64,000 nt of DNA, taken from NCBI GenBank assembly GCA_902826835.1, contig CADEGH010000012.1, positions 1-64,000 on the forward strand, in the 5' to 3' direction. This document shows positions 43,520 through 52,589 of this stretch, in pieces. Numbering within the stretch: the first letter of the stretch is position 1; every line of letters starts with the position of its first letter. The position numbers were made by a program, and so were the translations under genes. The stretch is from an uncultured bacterium. Its GTDB lineage: Bacteria; Planctomycetota; GCA-002687715. The notes under the pieces are model-generated. The model was not told the origin of the DNA. It searched no databases and saw only the letters and a program-made list of their open reading frames with translations.

Positions 43520-44590
43520 TTATCGGGAAAGCCGCGCCCGGACCGCTTTCAGGTAGGCGGAGGTACCAACCGCTTTGGCCTCGCCCACGAGGTCGAAGGT
43601 GGCGGTGCCGGCTTCGATGACCTCGAACGCCGCCGCCTTCACCCGCTCGGCAAAGGCCAGCCCGGTCTCGTTGCCCTCGAGGCGCGCGGCGTAGCCCACC
43701 GCTCCCGAAATGGCGATGAGGGTCGCCAGGGGGTTGGCTTTGTCCAGACCGAGCAGGCTCGGGGCCGTCCCATGCGGAGGGTCGAAGAGTCGCACCCCGT
43801 CATCACCGACCAGAATCGAGCCGCACCCGGCGACCGACCCGAACATGGCCGGCACGAGGTCGCCCAGGCAGTCCCCGTTGAAGGCGTCGCAGACGATGGC
43901 GAGGCGCTCCGGGGGCTTCATGAGGGCCTGGTAGACCGCGTCGATCAGCCATGGCTGATACACCAATTTTTTCGTCGCGACGCCGGCGCTAGCCGCATCG
44001 TCGAGGATCTTTTGAAAAGCGCCTTCGAAGATCCGGGAGATCGTGTGCTTGGTGGCCGACCAGAGCACGAGGTTGTTTTCGATCGCGAAGCGGACCGAAA
44101 ATTCCGCGACCGCCTCCATCCGACTCTTGGACATGAACTCCTGACGATAGACCCGGTCCCCGTCCTCGGTCTTCCACTCCATGCCTTCGTAGATGCCTTC
44201 GGTGGCCTTGCGGATCACCACGATGGGCCCCGAGACGTAGCGGTTGGGCGCTTCGACGCCCGGGATGCGATTGGCCTCCCGGACGATTGCGACCCCGCCG
44301 ATGCCCCGACGGAGGGTGATGTTGGGGCTCTTGAAGCGAGGACCGCGGGTCTCCGCCCCTTGAGTGATGGTCGGGGCCTTCAAACCCACCTTCGAGCCCC
44401 GCATGTGCTCGGCCGCGTCGCTGGTGACCTTGTCGTTGGTGGCGAGCCGCCCCTCCAACGAAAGATCAAAGGGCACGAGGTTCAGGGTGCAGAGGCCGTC
44501 GAGCATGGAGAGCGACTTCTCCATCAGGACTTGGCCTTCTTGGTCCCCCTTGACGTAAGTGATCGGGTGCTGGATGCGGATCGGTCTCAT
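43520..44590 (-). CDS. Isocitrate/isopropylmalate dehydrogenase family enzyme, probably isocitrate dehydrogenase
   Basis: The product is 356 aa from the ATG at 44590. SPNITLRRGIGG (~81-92), the CDAFNGDCLGDLVPAMFGSVAG stretch (~222-243) and LFDPPHGTAPSLLGLDKANP (~257-276) are family motifs for metal, substrate and cofactor binding. The early segment (GLKAPTITQGAETRGPRF) is typical of a divergent NADP isocitrate dehydrogenase group rather than LeuB. The exact substrate is inferred. It stands alone, with ~240 bp before the helicase. Confidence 0.75.
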   Translation of the reverse strand: MRPIRIQHPITYVKGDQEGQVLMEKSLSMLDGLCTLNLVPFDLSLEGRLATNDKVTSDAAEHMRGSKVGLKAPTITQGAETRGPRFKSPNITLRRGIGGVAIVREANRIPGVEAPNRYVSGPIVVIRKATEGIYEGMEWKTEDGDRVYRQEFMSKSRMEAVAEFSVRFAIENNLVLWSATKHTISRIFEGAFQKILDDAASAGVATKKLVYQPWLIDAVYQALMKPPERLAIVCDAFNGDCLGDLVPAMFGSVAGCGSILVGDDGVRLFDPPHGTAPSLLGLDKANPLATLIAISGAVGYAARLEGNETGLAFAERVKAAAFEVIEAGTATFDLVGEAKAVGTSAYLKAVRARLSR

Positions 44591-44692
44591 GGCGGGACAC
44601 AGTATGTGTAACTGGCCTTGCACTCACTCCGGAGTTTTCGGGTAAGCTTGGGGGCGGAGGGACTCCCTGCCCCCTCCACGTGCAGCTCTGCC

Positions 44693-45328
44693 ATGGTTTA
44701 TGCCCTGTTGGGCCTCTTCGTCCTCGTCGGCGGCTGGTGGACGACCGGGGCGTTTTTCAGTGCCTACCGCCAACTCGTTCACCGCGAGCTCTCCGACGCT
44801 CGGCGCCGCGGCACGGGAGAGGTCCATCGACACCACTTCGGGGCGGGGCTGTTGGTCCTCCTCGACTTTGGGGTCGTGGTGGCGGCGGGACTCCTCCTTG
44901 GACGCTCCCACTGGCTCGGATCGCACGACTGCGGCGACGCTTCCTGCCTCATCCTCCGATGGGGAGCGGTCCCGGCTCTTCTCGCGAGCGTCTGCTTCTG
45001 CCGGATCGGTCGATTCTTGGTCCAGCTCTACTACGACCGATGGCGCGCCATCACCGGGCCCACCGCGCACCATCCTCGTCCGCGGTCGCCTTGGAGCCAT
45101 CTATGGTCGCTGCTCTCCCCTGCGGGCCGGTGCGTACTGGTCGTGGCTGGCGTAGCCGCGATCGCCGGAGCTACCCACGGAACTTGGCATCTCCTGGCCG
45201 TCCACCACGGCCGATTTGAGCCCGCGGCCGACCCGAGGCTCCTGCTCCTGCCTCCGACCCTGGTTGCCCTGGTCATGGTGAGACCGCTGTGGCGAGTGCG
45301 CCGCCTCGCGCGAGTTCCGGTGCGCTGA
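44693..45328 (+). CDS. Hypothetical integral membrane protein
   Basis: The product is 211 aa. ATG 44693 begins directly with a membrane helix (VYALLGLFVLVGGWW). Further helices lie near ~52-70, ~88-105, ~140-160 and ~178-196. A His/Arg-rich loop (RRGTGEVHRHHFGAG) and a C-D-A-S-C pair (~79-84) are notable. No family is recognised. Divergent from the isocitrate dehydrogenase-like gene. Confidence 0.6.
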   Translation: MVYALLGLFVLVGGWWTTGAFFSAYRQLVHRELSDARRRGTGEVHRHHFGAGLLVLLDFGVVVAAGLLLGRSHWLGSHDCGDASCLILRWGAVPALLASVCFCRIGRFLVQLYYDRWRAITGPTAHHPRPRSPWSHLWSLLSPAGRCVLVVAGVAAIAGATHGTWHLLAVHHGRFEPAADPRLLLLPPTLVALVMVRPLWRVRRLARVPVR

Positions 45329-45428
45329 CTCCGAGTCTCGACCTGAAACTCACGCTCGGAGTGCTAAGCTGCTCCTCGGCCGGGCTTTCCGGCGACCACC
45401 ACGAGGCCAGCCCCGGGGACTCGACCAG

Positions 45429-45857
45429 ATGCGGAAGCCGGTTCTCTATCTCGATGTCGTCGGAACTCTCCTCCTCGAAAAGGGTGGCGAGCTGACCGTC
45501 GCCCCCTTCGCCAAACCTTTTGTCGAGGCGGTGAAGGACCATTTCCAGGTCAAACTGCTCACCACCCTTGAGGAGCACCACGCCCTGCGGGTCTCGCGGG
45601 CCTTGGGCCTCGTCGCGGACTACTTGCCGTACCGCCATGCGCTCGGCAAGGCATCCTCCATCCGCTTCGACGAAGTGTTTTTCTGGGTGGACGATGATCC
45701 GGGTCCGGAGGATCTCCTGCGGCTCTCCGACGAACGCTGCTCCGACCGCCTAATCCCCGTGAATCGCCGCGAGGGTGTCACCGAAGGCACGCTGAAGAAG
45801 CTCCTGAACACCTTCCGGGATCTTCAGGGCGCCCAAAAGTCCGAGTCGAGCCCTTGA
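45429..45857 (+). CDS. Small HAD-like protein
   Basis: The product is 142 aa. LYLDVVGTLLLEKGG (~6-20) resembles HAD motif I, with the nucleophile Asp kept but the second Asp replaced by Val. VFFWVDDDPGPEDLL (~83-97) resembles motif IV. TTLEEHHALRVSRAL marks the motif II area with Thr. The altered motif I (DVVGT rather than DxDGT) may mean a non-phosphatase role. Its stop overlaps the TTG start of the next gene. Confidence 0.65.
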   Translation: MRKPVLYLDVVGTLLLEKGGELTVAPFAKPFVEAVKDHFQVKLLTTLEEHHALRVSRALGLVADYLPYRHALGKASSIRFDEVFFWVDDDPGPEDLLRLSDERCSDRLIPVNRREGVTEGTLKKLLNTFRDLQGAQKSESSP

Positions 45858-47500
45858 CCTTCCGCCCCGCGGCTCGCTGCGTGGCCGCGCTCCTTCTCCT
45901 CTTTCTTGCGGGGGCCCCCCTCACGGCTCAGCCGTCCCCTAAACTGATCGTGCTGGTCGTCGTCGATCAGATGGCGACCTGGGTCTACGAAGCCTCGCGT
46001 CCCCACTGGGGTCCCGGCGGATTTCGCCGCCTCGAAGCCGAAGGGGTCCGGTTTCGCCAGTCCGCTTTCGCTCACTCCTGCACGCAAACCGGCCCGGGGC
46101 ACGCCTCAATCGCCACCGGCGCGATTCCCCTCCACCACGGGATCGTGGCCAACAACTGGCTCGACCTGGAGAAGCGCCGTCGGGTCTACTGTTGCGAGGA
46201 CGACACGAGTCCGATCGTCGGCGCGCCGGGGGCCGGGCGAAGTCCGATCCGCCTGCAAGTGCCGACGTTTGGCGACACCCTCAAAGCGCATCGTGGGGAC
46301 GCCGCGAAGGTCGTGAGTGTGGGCTGGAAAGACCGCTCCGCGATCATGATGGGGGGACGGGCCGGGGACGCCGTGATCTGGATGGAGAGCGGCGGCTTCG
46401 CCACCAGCCGTTTCTACGCGGAGGCCCTCCCCGAGTGGGTGGTCGCCTACAACTCCGAGAGGCCCTGGGAGCGGTGGTTTGACCAAACCTGGGATCGCCT
46501 GGGTCCGGAAACGGCCTACGCCGGACTGATCGACGATCGCGCGTTCGAAACCGTGGGAGCCGAGGGCGGCCGGACCCTTCCTCGCCCCCTCAGGGGCAAG
46601 GAGGAAGCCCCGAGCGCGAAGTGGCTGGCCACGCTCCAGTACACCTTTGTCGCCAACGAGCTCGTCTACGAACTGGCCCTGCGCGCGATTCAGCACGAAA
46701 AACTCGGCGCCGATGACACGCCGGATCTCCTCTGCATCGGCCTCGCGGCCAACGACTTGATCGGGCACGCGACCGATCCGTCGAGCGTGGAGGTTCGGGA
46801 CATCACCCTGCGCACCGACGATCTCGTGAGGCGCCTGCTCGTCGACCTCGACCGCACCGTCGGCGAGGGCCGCTACGTCGTCGTCCTGAGTGCTGACCAC
46901 GGCATCACTCCCTCGCCCCAGTCGCTGGCGTTGCAGCGCCAAGGCTTCCGCGGTGGCATCGTGGAGAAGGCGGCGATGACCGGAAACGCCGCCCTCGTCG
47001 CGCGCTTCGGCGCGCCGCTCGAACCGGCGCTGCGCTACGTGATCGGCGCCGACGACACCTCGCTGTGGTTGGATCGCGCCGCGCTGGATGCCAAGTCGAT
47101 CGACCTCGCGGTGGCCCGCCGGATCGTCGCCGAGGGAGCTCGGACCGCACCCAACGTCTTCCTCGCGCTCCCGAGAGAAGAGCTTTCCCTCGCGACTCCC
47201 GATCCGCTAGTCCGTGCGATCGCGGGCAACGCCCATCCTCTGCGCACCGGAGATGTCTATTTCATCCGACCCGCCTACGCGATGGAGGGGTCGACCACCG
47301 CCACGCACGGAAGCCCCTTCACCTTCGATCGCGAAGTGCCGCTCGTGGTCTCCGGACCCGGGCTCGCCGCGGACACCATTCACGACGGGCCCGTCACCCC
47401 CGGAATCGGCGTCGTGGTCGCCTCTTACTTGCTTGGAATCCCGGCGCCAGCCGCTGCACACGATCCACTTCCGACAGGCGTCATCCGTAGCCCCCGCTGA
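45854..47500 (+). CDS. Secreted alkaline-phosphatase-family enzyme (PafA/type I phosphodiesterase-like)
   Basis: The product is 548 aa from a TTG start in a TTGA overlap. A signal peptide (AARCVAALLLLFLAGAPLTA) is followed by IVLVVVDQMATWVYE, the first metal-binding Asp. HSCTQTGPGHASIATGA (~76-92) carries the nucleophile Thr, and SADHGITPSP (~343-352) the second metal site. The Thr nucleophile points to PafA/nucleotide pyrophosphatase-like enzymes releasing phosphate outside the cell. Confidence 0.85.
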   Translation: MTFRPAARCVAALLLLFLAGAPLTAQPSPKLIVLVVVDQMATWVYEASRPHWGPGGFRRLEAEGVRFRQSAFAHSCTQTGPGHASIATGAIPLHHGIVANNWLDLEKRRRVYCCEDDTSPIVGAPGAGRSPIRLQVPTFGDTLKAHRGDAAKVVSVGWKDRSAIMMGGRAGDAVIWMESGGFATSRFYAEALPEWVVAYNSERPWERWFDQTWDRLGPETAYAGLIDDRAFETVGAEGGRTLPRPLRGKEEAPSAKWLATLQYTFVANELVYELALRAIQHEKLGADDTPDLLCIGLAANDLIGHATDPSSVEVRDITLRTDDLVRRLLVDLDRTVGEGRYVVVLSADHGITPSPQSLALQRQGFRGGIVEKAAMTGNAALVARFGAPLEPALRYVIGADDTSLWLDRAALDAKSIDLAVARRIVAEGARTAPNVFLALPREELSLATPDPLVRAIAGNAHPLRTGDVYFIRPAYAMEGSTTATHGSPFTFDREVPLVVSGPGLAADTIHDGPVTPGIGVVVASYLLGIPAPAAAHDPLPTGVIRSPR

Positions 47501-47522
47501 TTCGGCGCAACGCCTAGCGCGG

Positions 47523-48785
47523 TCAAGGCTCGACGAGGCGGAAGCGCACGATCCCCGCCGGCTTCTCCCAAGTCAGTCCGTAGAGCCAATCGTCTTCGCC
47601 TTGGATCACGTGGGATAGAAACTGTCGATGCCCGAGGTGCTCCGTTCCAACGATTTGCAACTCGGGTGAGAGCGTGGCCGAGCGCAGCCAACCCCGCAGG
47701 ATGTCGAACACGAACAACTTGCCGGTGAGCAGGCCGCCGTAACGATCGACCGACTTCGGCTCGTAGATCGGGCCCAAACACGCGGAGACCCGCGTCTCCC
47801 CGTTGTATTTGCCGTCCTCACCCGACCAGTCGTCTTTGGCCGTCCACCACAGGATGGGCTTCACACCCCTGGGGACATCTGGTCCATCGGTGATCGGTCC
47901 GTGCCCCCAGCCGAAGTCCACCGGTCCGCCTGACCAAACATTGATCTCCTCGAAAGTGGCGCCGACATCACCGAAGACAAAGTGCCGACCCTGATGGAGA
48001 TATCCGCGGAAAGTGGCGCGCAGCCCGAAACCCTGAATTTCGGGAAGGATGTCGTCGCGCCCCACGTAGGGGTTGTCCTTCGGAATGTCGTATCCGCCCT
48101 CCTGGCCGGGCCTGGGAAGGATCCTCAGGAGCTTGCCATTCAGGTCTTTGGGGTCTTGCGAGAGTTCGGGCCGCTCCGCGTCACCGGGCGCGAGCAGGAG
48201 TGTGCCATCCGGCAGAAACTGCACGATGCCGCCCATGTGGTAGGGCGCCGGTGGATCACGACGCGAAAACCGGATGACGGTGGCTCGACTCCGTAGGATC
48301 TTCTCCGGGTCGGGGCTGAGCGTGTACCGCTCGAGGCCCACGGTCTTGTCCCCCGTGCTCACGGACCACACGTAGAAAAATCGATTCGCGGAGAAGTTCG
48401 GGTCGAGCGCGAAGCCGATCGCACCCAGGTCGCCCTTCCCGTGCACGTCGGGCAATTGCATCGCCGTGACTTTCAAGGGATACGGCCACCCGCCCTTCGG
48501 AACCTTGACTTTGCGATCTCGCACCGGGAAGTCATCGAGTCCCCCCGAGTAGTGATGCAAATGTCCGTTGCGCCCGAGGACGAGGAACCCCTCGCCTTTG
48601 GGCAGAGGGGCGAGAGAGACCGGCATCACCGGGATCCAGGGGTGGATCACAAGTTCTTCGGTCCAAAGGCGCGCAGGCTTTTGGGTCTGTCCGGCCGGAG
48701 CTTGTGCCGACGCACCCCCATTGGCGGCGAGAACGACGCCGCTCGCCAACATCATCGCGAGGGTCGAAGGGAATCTCATGGTCAT
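47523..48785 (-). CDS. Secreted PQQ-dependent sugar dehydrogenase-like protein
   Basis: The product is 420 aa. A signal peptide (MRFPSTLAMMLASGVVLAANGGASA) precedes a six-bladed soluble glucose dehydrogenase-like propeller. Indicative stretches are GDLGAIGFALDPNFSANRFFYVWSV, GGIVQFLPDGTLLLAPGDAE and LNGKLLRILP. Such enzymes oxidise sugars with PQQ, passing electrons to cytochromes. The dihaem cytochrome gene directly upstream overlaps by 4 bp and is the probable electron acceptor. Confidence 0.85.
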   Translation of the reverse strand: MTMRFPSTLAMMLASGVVLAANGGASAQAPAGQTQKPARLWTEELVIHPWIPVMPVSLAPLPKGEGFLVLGRNGHLHHYSGGLDDFPVRDRKVKVPKGGWPYPLKVTAMQLPDVHGKGDLGAIGFALDPNFSANRFFYVWSVSTGDKTVGLERYTLSPDPEKILRSRATVIRFSRRDPPAPYHMGGIVQFLPDGTLLLAPGDAERPELSQDPKDLNGKLLRILPRPGQEGGYDIPKDNPYVGRDDILPEIQGFGLRATFRGYLHQGRHFVFGDVGATFEEINVWSGGPVDFGWGHGPITDGPDVPRGVKPILWWTAKDDWSGEDGKYNGETRVSACLGPIYEPKSVDRYGGLLTGKLFVFDILRGWLRSATLSPELQIVGTEHLGHRQFLSHVIQGEDDWLYGLTWEKPAGIVRFRLVEP

Positions 48786-49819
48786 TTCTCCACTCTCGTC
48801 GAAACTGCCGTCAGATTCTTGATCCACGCCTCGACGATTCCGAGGCCGCGCTCGTCGATGCGTGCGTTGCCGAGCGGAGGCATGCGCAGGGTCATTTCTC
48901 CGCCACCGGTCGGAAAGGTGCGAGCCATGAGCCGAAACGCCGCGCTCTGCGCCGGATCCCCCGGAGCGACCCGATGCGGGATGTCGTTCCGGGTGAGTCT
49001 GGCGGGTGGCAGGGAGACCAGGGATTCCTTGGCCTTCCAGGGCCGAAGGTCCAGTTCGCCGCCCACGAAGTTGCTGCTTGCTGGGTTGTGGCAATGGGCG
49101 CAGTTTCCCGCCATGTAACCCAACGCCTCGGATTCGATTTCATTGGCTGCCTCGATCCGCGCGCGCGCCAGCGGAGCATCGTCGAGGTGCTTGCGACGAC
49201 GCAGCTCCGTCAAAGTGTGGTCACTGATCTGCCAGCTTTGCCATCCCGCGGCGACATCCGGAACACCGGCATGGCACTGGAGGCACTGCATCCGACTCGG
49301 TACGGCGTAGGCTTCCTTGACCCCTGGCAGGCAGAGGTCGCCGAGTTTGGTTTCCTGCCCCGAACCGAGGATGGCTTCGGTACCCTCCGCGTTCCAAAGA
49401 TAGACCGCGTAGGACCATTCCTCCTCATCCTTCCTGAGGACTCGAGTCTCGATTTTCGCTCCCCCCGCCCCGGTTTCGGTGGGCACACAGAAGGTCTTGG
49501 TCAGCAAGGTGCCGACCGGGAGGAACAACACACCTTCCTCGTCTGCTTCGATCGTCCCGCCTTCGGGCAACATGGCGTGCCGTAACTTCACCGTCCCGTC
49601 GCTGTAGAGGGGGAAGTTGACTTCGTAAGGAAACGCCCCTTCATGGGGCGCCAGTTCGACCAGATTCTTGAAAATCGGGAGATCGGAGAGTTTCCCTGCG
49701 AACTCGGGTTCGGCGCGGTCGGTCTCGGACTTGATTGTCGGTTTTGAAGTGCCGCCGAGCAGAAGGAGAAGCAGGGCCGCCGCGGTGGCGGTTACCCAGG
49801 AACTCATCGGTGATGACAT
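48782..49819 (-). CDS. SO2930-like dihaem cytochrome c
   Basis: The product is 345 aa. A lipoprotein-free signal segment (ATAAALLLLLLGG) precedes a beta-rich half (LSDLPIFKNL, PYEVNFPLYSDGTVKLRHAMLP). Two haem sites follow: CLQCH (~182-186) and CAHCH (~239-243). HNPASSN after the second site and the C-terminal MRMPPLG are typical of SO2930-type cytochromes. Predicted periplasmic. Forms an operon with the sugar dehydrogenase. Confidence 0.85.
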   Translation of the reverse strand: MSSPMSSWVTATAAALLLLLLGGTSKPTIKSETDRAEPEFAGKLSDLPIFKNLVELAPHEGAFPYEVNFPLYSDGTVKLRHAMLPEGGTIEADEEGVLFLPVGTLLTKTFCVPTETGAGGAKIETRVLRKDEEEWSYAVYLWNAEGTEAILGSGQETKLGDLCLPGVKEAYAVPSRMQCLQCHAGVPDVAAGWQSWQISDHTLTELRRRKHLDDAPLARARIEAANEIESEALGYMAGNCAHCHNPASSNFVGGELDLRPWKAKESLVSLPPARLTRNDIPHRVAPGDPAQSAAFRLMARTFPTGGGEMTLRMPPLGNARIDERGLGIVEAWIKNLTAVSTRVEK

Positions 49820-50007
49820 GGGTTGGTCTCGAAGCGAGAGACTCGCTCAAGAAGCATCGCTCCGTTCGGTGAAGAGGACGCGAGCGTGGCGCAAAGATCG
49901 CCGGAGCAAGAAATGAAGGAACGGTGAGTTCTCGATGAACTCGATGAAGAAAGGTCGATTCCCAGGCGACGTTGGGGCATGTTGGGAGAGCCCTCTCGAG
50001 AACTCCC

Positions 50008-51135
50008 ATGAACCCGCGCCCGACTTGGTTTCGCCTAGGCCCGAGCTTCTTCCCCCTCGTTGTCATGAGCCTGGTCGTCTTCGTGATTCCGATCTTGGAG
50101 ATTGCCGGCGGCAACTGCCCGGGAGCCAACTTGGATCCCACCGCTCGCGCCGCTCCGCGGCTCTCGGACGGATCCCTCATGAAGGCGATCGAGCAGGGTT
50201 ACGCGCAACACTCGATATGCGCCAAAGCGCTCCGGCCTCGTTATCTCGAGCTGCTCTGGCTCGGATTCGGTCAGGTGACGGAGAAGGTGTTCGTCGGCCG
50301 TGAGCGGGTTCTCTTCGAGAGTTCGATCATCTGTGATTACCCCCCACCGGGAGCCTCCGACACGGTTCGCGAACACGTGCGCTTGATCGGGAGTCTCGCG
50401 CGGAGTCTCGACGCTTTCGGGTCGGCGCTCTGGGTCGCCCCGGTGCCGAGCAAGGCCTTGGTGTGCGCGGAGCAGATCCCCGGGCGTACCGCCGAGGATC
50501 TCTCGGTCTATCCGGAGCTGATCGCGGGACTCAGGTCGGAGCGGGTCCGAGTCGTCGACCTCTTGCACCCTCTACGGAGTGTCCCCGGTGGTGGGTACTT
50601 CCGCAACGACTCGCACTGGAACGACCAGGGAGCCCTGGCCTGCGCGGTGGCGGTACGAACCGAGTTGGTCCGAGCTCTCGGCACGGAGGTGCCGGGGGCA
50701 CCGCGAAGGTTTGATCTCCAAGAGCACAGGGGCGAAAGCCACCGTGGCGATCTCCAGCGCATGCTCGGCTTCCACGAGGGCGGGTGGCTCGACCGCGAAT
50801 TCAGCGCGCCCCGCACGCGCCTCGAAGTGCGCCCATCACCGATCGATCCGAGCTCTCCCATCCTCGTTTGCGGCACGAGTTTCTCGCGCAGCTTTCAGTG
50901 GCAGCGACTCTTGGCCTATGAACTCGGGAGATCTGTCGCCGACGGGGCCGTGGCTGGACAAGGCCCGATGGTGAAGCTCCAGGAGCGAGTCGAATCCTCG
51001 CTGGCCGGACGAGAGCCTTGGCCGCGACTCATCATCTGGGAGTTCCCCGAAAAACACCTCTTCACGCGCCACCAGGAGTTTCTGGTGCCGCTCCGCGCTC
51101 TCGTCGCGCGGCTCGAGGAGAGGGCGAATCGATGA
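50008..51135 (+). CDS. AlgX/AlgJ-like SGNH-fold acetyltransferase partner
   Basis: The product is 375 aa. A single N-terminal membrane helix (FFPLVVMSLVVFVIPILEIA) is followed by an extracytoplasmic SGNH-like domain. NDSHWNDQGALACA (~190-203) carries the Asp-x-x-His pair and ILVCGTSFSRSF (~284-295) the nucleophile Ser region. AlgX/AlgJ proteins transfer acetyl groups to exopolysaccharide using acetyl supplied by an MBOAT protein. The MBOAT gene overlaps its stop by 4 bp. Confidence 0.8.
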   Translation: MNPRPTWFRLGPSFFPLVVMSLVVFVIPILEIAGGNCPGANLDPTARAAPRLSDGSLMKAIEQGYAQHSICAKALRPRYLELLWLGFGQVTEKVFVGRERVLFESSIICDYPPPGASDTVREHVRLIGSLARSLDAFGSALWVAPVPSKALVCAEQIPGRTAEDLSVYPELIAGLRSERVRVVDLLHPLRSVPGGGYFRNDSHWNDQGALACAVAVRTELVRALGTEVPGAPRRFDLQEHRGESHRGDLQRMLGFHEGGWLDREFSAPRTRLEVRPSPIDPSSPILVCGTSFSRSFQWQRLLAYELGRSVADGAVAGQGPMVKLQERVESSLAGREPWPRLIIWEFPEKHLFTRHQEFLVPLRALVARLEERANR

Positions 51136-52520
51136 TCTTCGCGTCACAGATTTTTCTCCAGGCCTTCCTCGGCCTCGTGATCGTCCTCTACGCCTTGACC
51201 CCGACCAAGGGCAGGTCATTACTGCTGACGCTCGCCAGTTTTGTCTTCTACGGTTGGTGGCGGCCCGACTTCTTGCCACTCATGATCTTCTCGGCCGTCG
51301 TCGATTTTATCGCCGGGGCCCGCCTCCACGCCGCAACTTCGGATCGTCATCGGCGCGCCTGGCTCTTCGTGAGCCTGACCGTCAACCTCGGACTGCTCGG
51401 TTGGTTCAAGTACGCGGATTTCGCGATTGGTGCCTGGAACGACACGATCGGGAGCTGGACGGGATCGCACTCTCCGCTCCTCAATTTGCTCCTCCCGGTC
51501 GGAATCTCCTTCTACACCTTCCAGTCGATGAGCTACACCATCGACATCTACCGCCGGGAAGTCGTCCCCACGAGGAGCTTCATCGACTTCCTGTGCTACG
51601 TGACCTTATTCCCCCAACTCGTCGCCGGCCCCATCGTCCGGTATCGCGACATCGCCGACCAATTACGCTCGCGGCGTCACACCCTCGAGGGCTTCGCGAG
51701 AGGAGCGTGGCTGTTCCAGATCGGCTTTCTGAAGAAGGTACTGATTGCCGACTCCGTGGCGCCGCTCGCGGACGCTAGTTTCGCGGTTGATAATCCCAGC
51801 CTGCTCACCGCGTGGGTCGGAATCACCGCCTATGCCTTCCAGATCTACTTCGACTTCAGTGGCTACTCCGACATGGCCATCGGTTTGGGGCGCCTCTTCG
51901 GCTTCGAGTTTCCCGCGAACTTCGATCAGCCCTATCGTTCCCGCAGCATCACCGAGTTCTGGCGTCGTTGGCACATGTCTCTCTCGACATGGCTGCGGGA
52001 TTACCTCTACGTTCCGCTGGGCGGCAATCGGAAGGGCGAGATTCGCACCTACGTCAACCTCGCGATCACGATGCTCCTCGGCGGCCTTTGGCACGGCGCC
52101 CAGTGGACCTTCGTCGCTTGGGGTGCGTGGCAGGGAGCCTGGCTGATTCTCGAACGCCTCTTTGGCAAGCGGGCGCTGTGGTCTAGCTTCCCTGCCTGGA
52201 CCCAAGTTCTCTTCACCTTCATCGTCACACTCGGTGGATGGGTCTGGTTCCGGGCGGCGTCGATCCCGAAGGCCCTGGATCACTTCGGCGGAATGCTCGG
52301 CCTACATGGTCTCGGATTAACCCTCCCCGATGCCGCCAACCGGATGGCCACGACCTTCCTTCTAGTTGCCGCCCTGACCGTGTGGCTCGCTCCCACCGCG
52401 GAAGCCACTCTCCGCCGCCCCCGCCTCCTCCCCGCTCTCACCACCTCCGTTCTCTTCCTTCTGGCCGTCCTCCACCTCTGGTTCCAGGAATACACCCCCT
52501 TCCTCTACTTTCAGTTCTGA
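51132..52520 (+). CDS. MBOAT membrane O-acyltransferase (AlgI-like)
   Basis: The product is 462 aa with about 11 membrane helices. LLPVGISFYTFQSMSYTID, FPQLVAGPIVRY, YFDFSGYSDMAIG, FWRRWHMSLSTWLRDYLY and GGLWHGAQWTF (containing the active-site His) are hallmark AlgI/DltB motifs. It moves acetyl groups across the membrane for polysaccharide O-acetylation together with the AlgX-like protein. No polymer synthase gene is in this window. Confidence 0.93.
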   Translation: MIFASQIFLQAFLGLVIVLYALTPTKGRSLLLTLASFVFYGWWRPDFLPLMIFSAVVDFIAGARLHAATSDRHRRAWLFVSLTVNLGLLGWFKYADFAIGAWNDTIGSWTGSHSPLLNLLLPVGISFYTFQSMSYTIDIYRREVVPTRSFIDFLCYVTLFPQLVAGPIVRYRDIADQLRSRRHTLEGFARGAWLFQIGFLKKVLIADSVAPLADASFAVDNPSLLTAWVGITAYAFQIYFDFSGYSDMAIGLGRLFGFEFPANFDQPYRSRSITEFWRRWHMSLSTWLRDYLYVPLGGNRKGEIRTYVNLAITMLLGGLWHGAQWTFVAWGAWQGAWLILERLFGKRALWSSFPAWTQVLFTFIVTLGGWVWFRAASIPKALDHFGGMLGLHGLGLTLPDAANRMATTFLLVAALTVWLAPTAEATLRRPRLLPALTTSVLFLLAVLHLWFQEYTPFLYFQF

Positions 52521-52589
52521 GTCAACTGAGGGCAGTCCGGTGCTCAAGCTTGGTTGATCGCGGATGGGCGGCAGCGGTCCGGAGAGGTC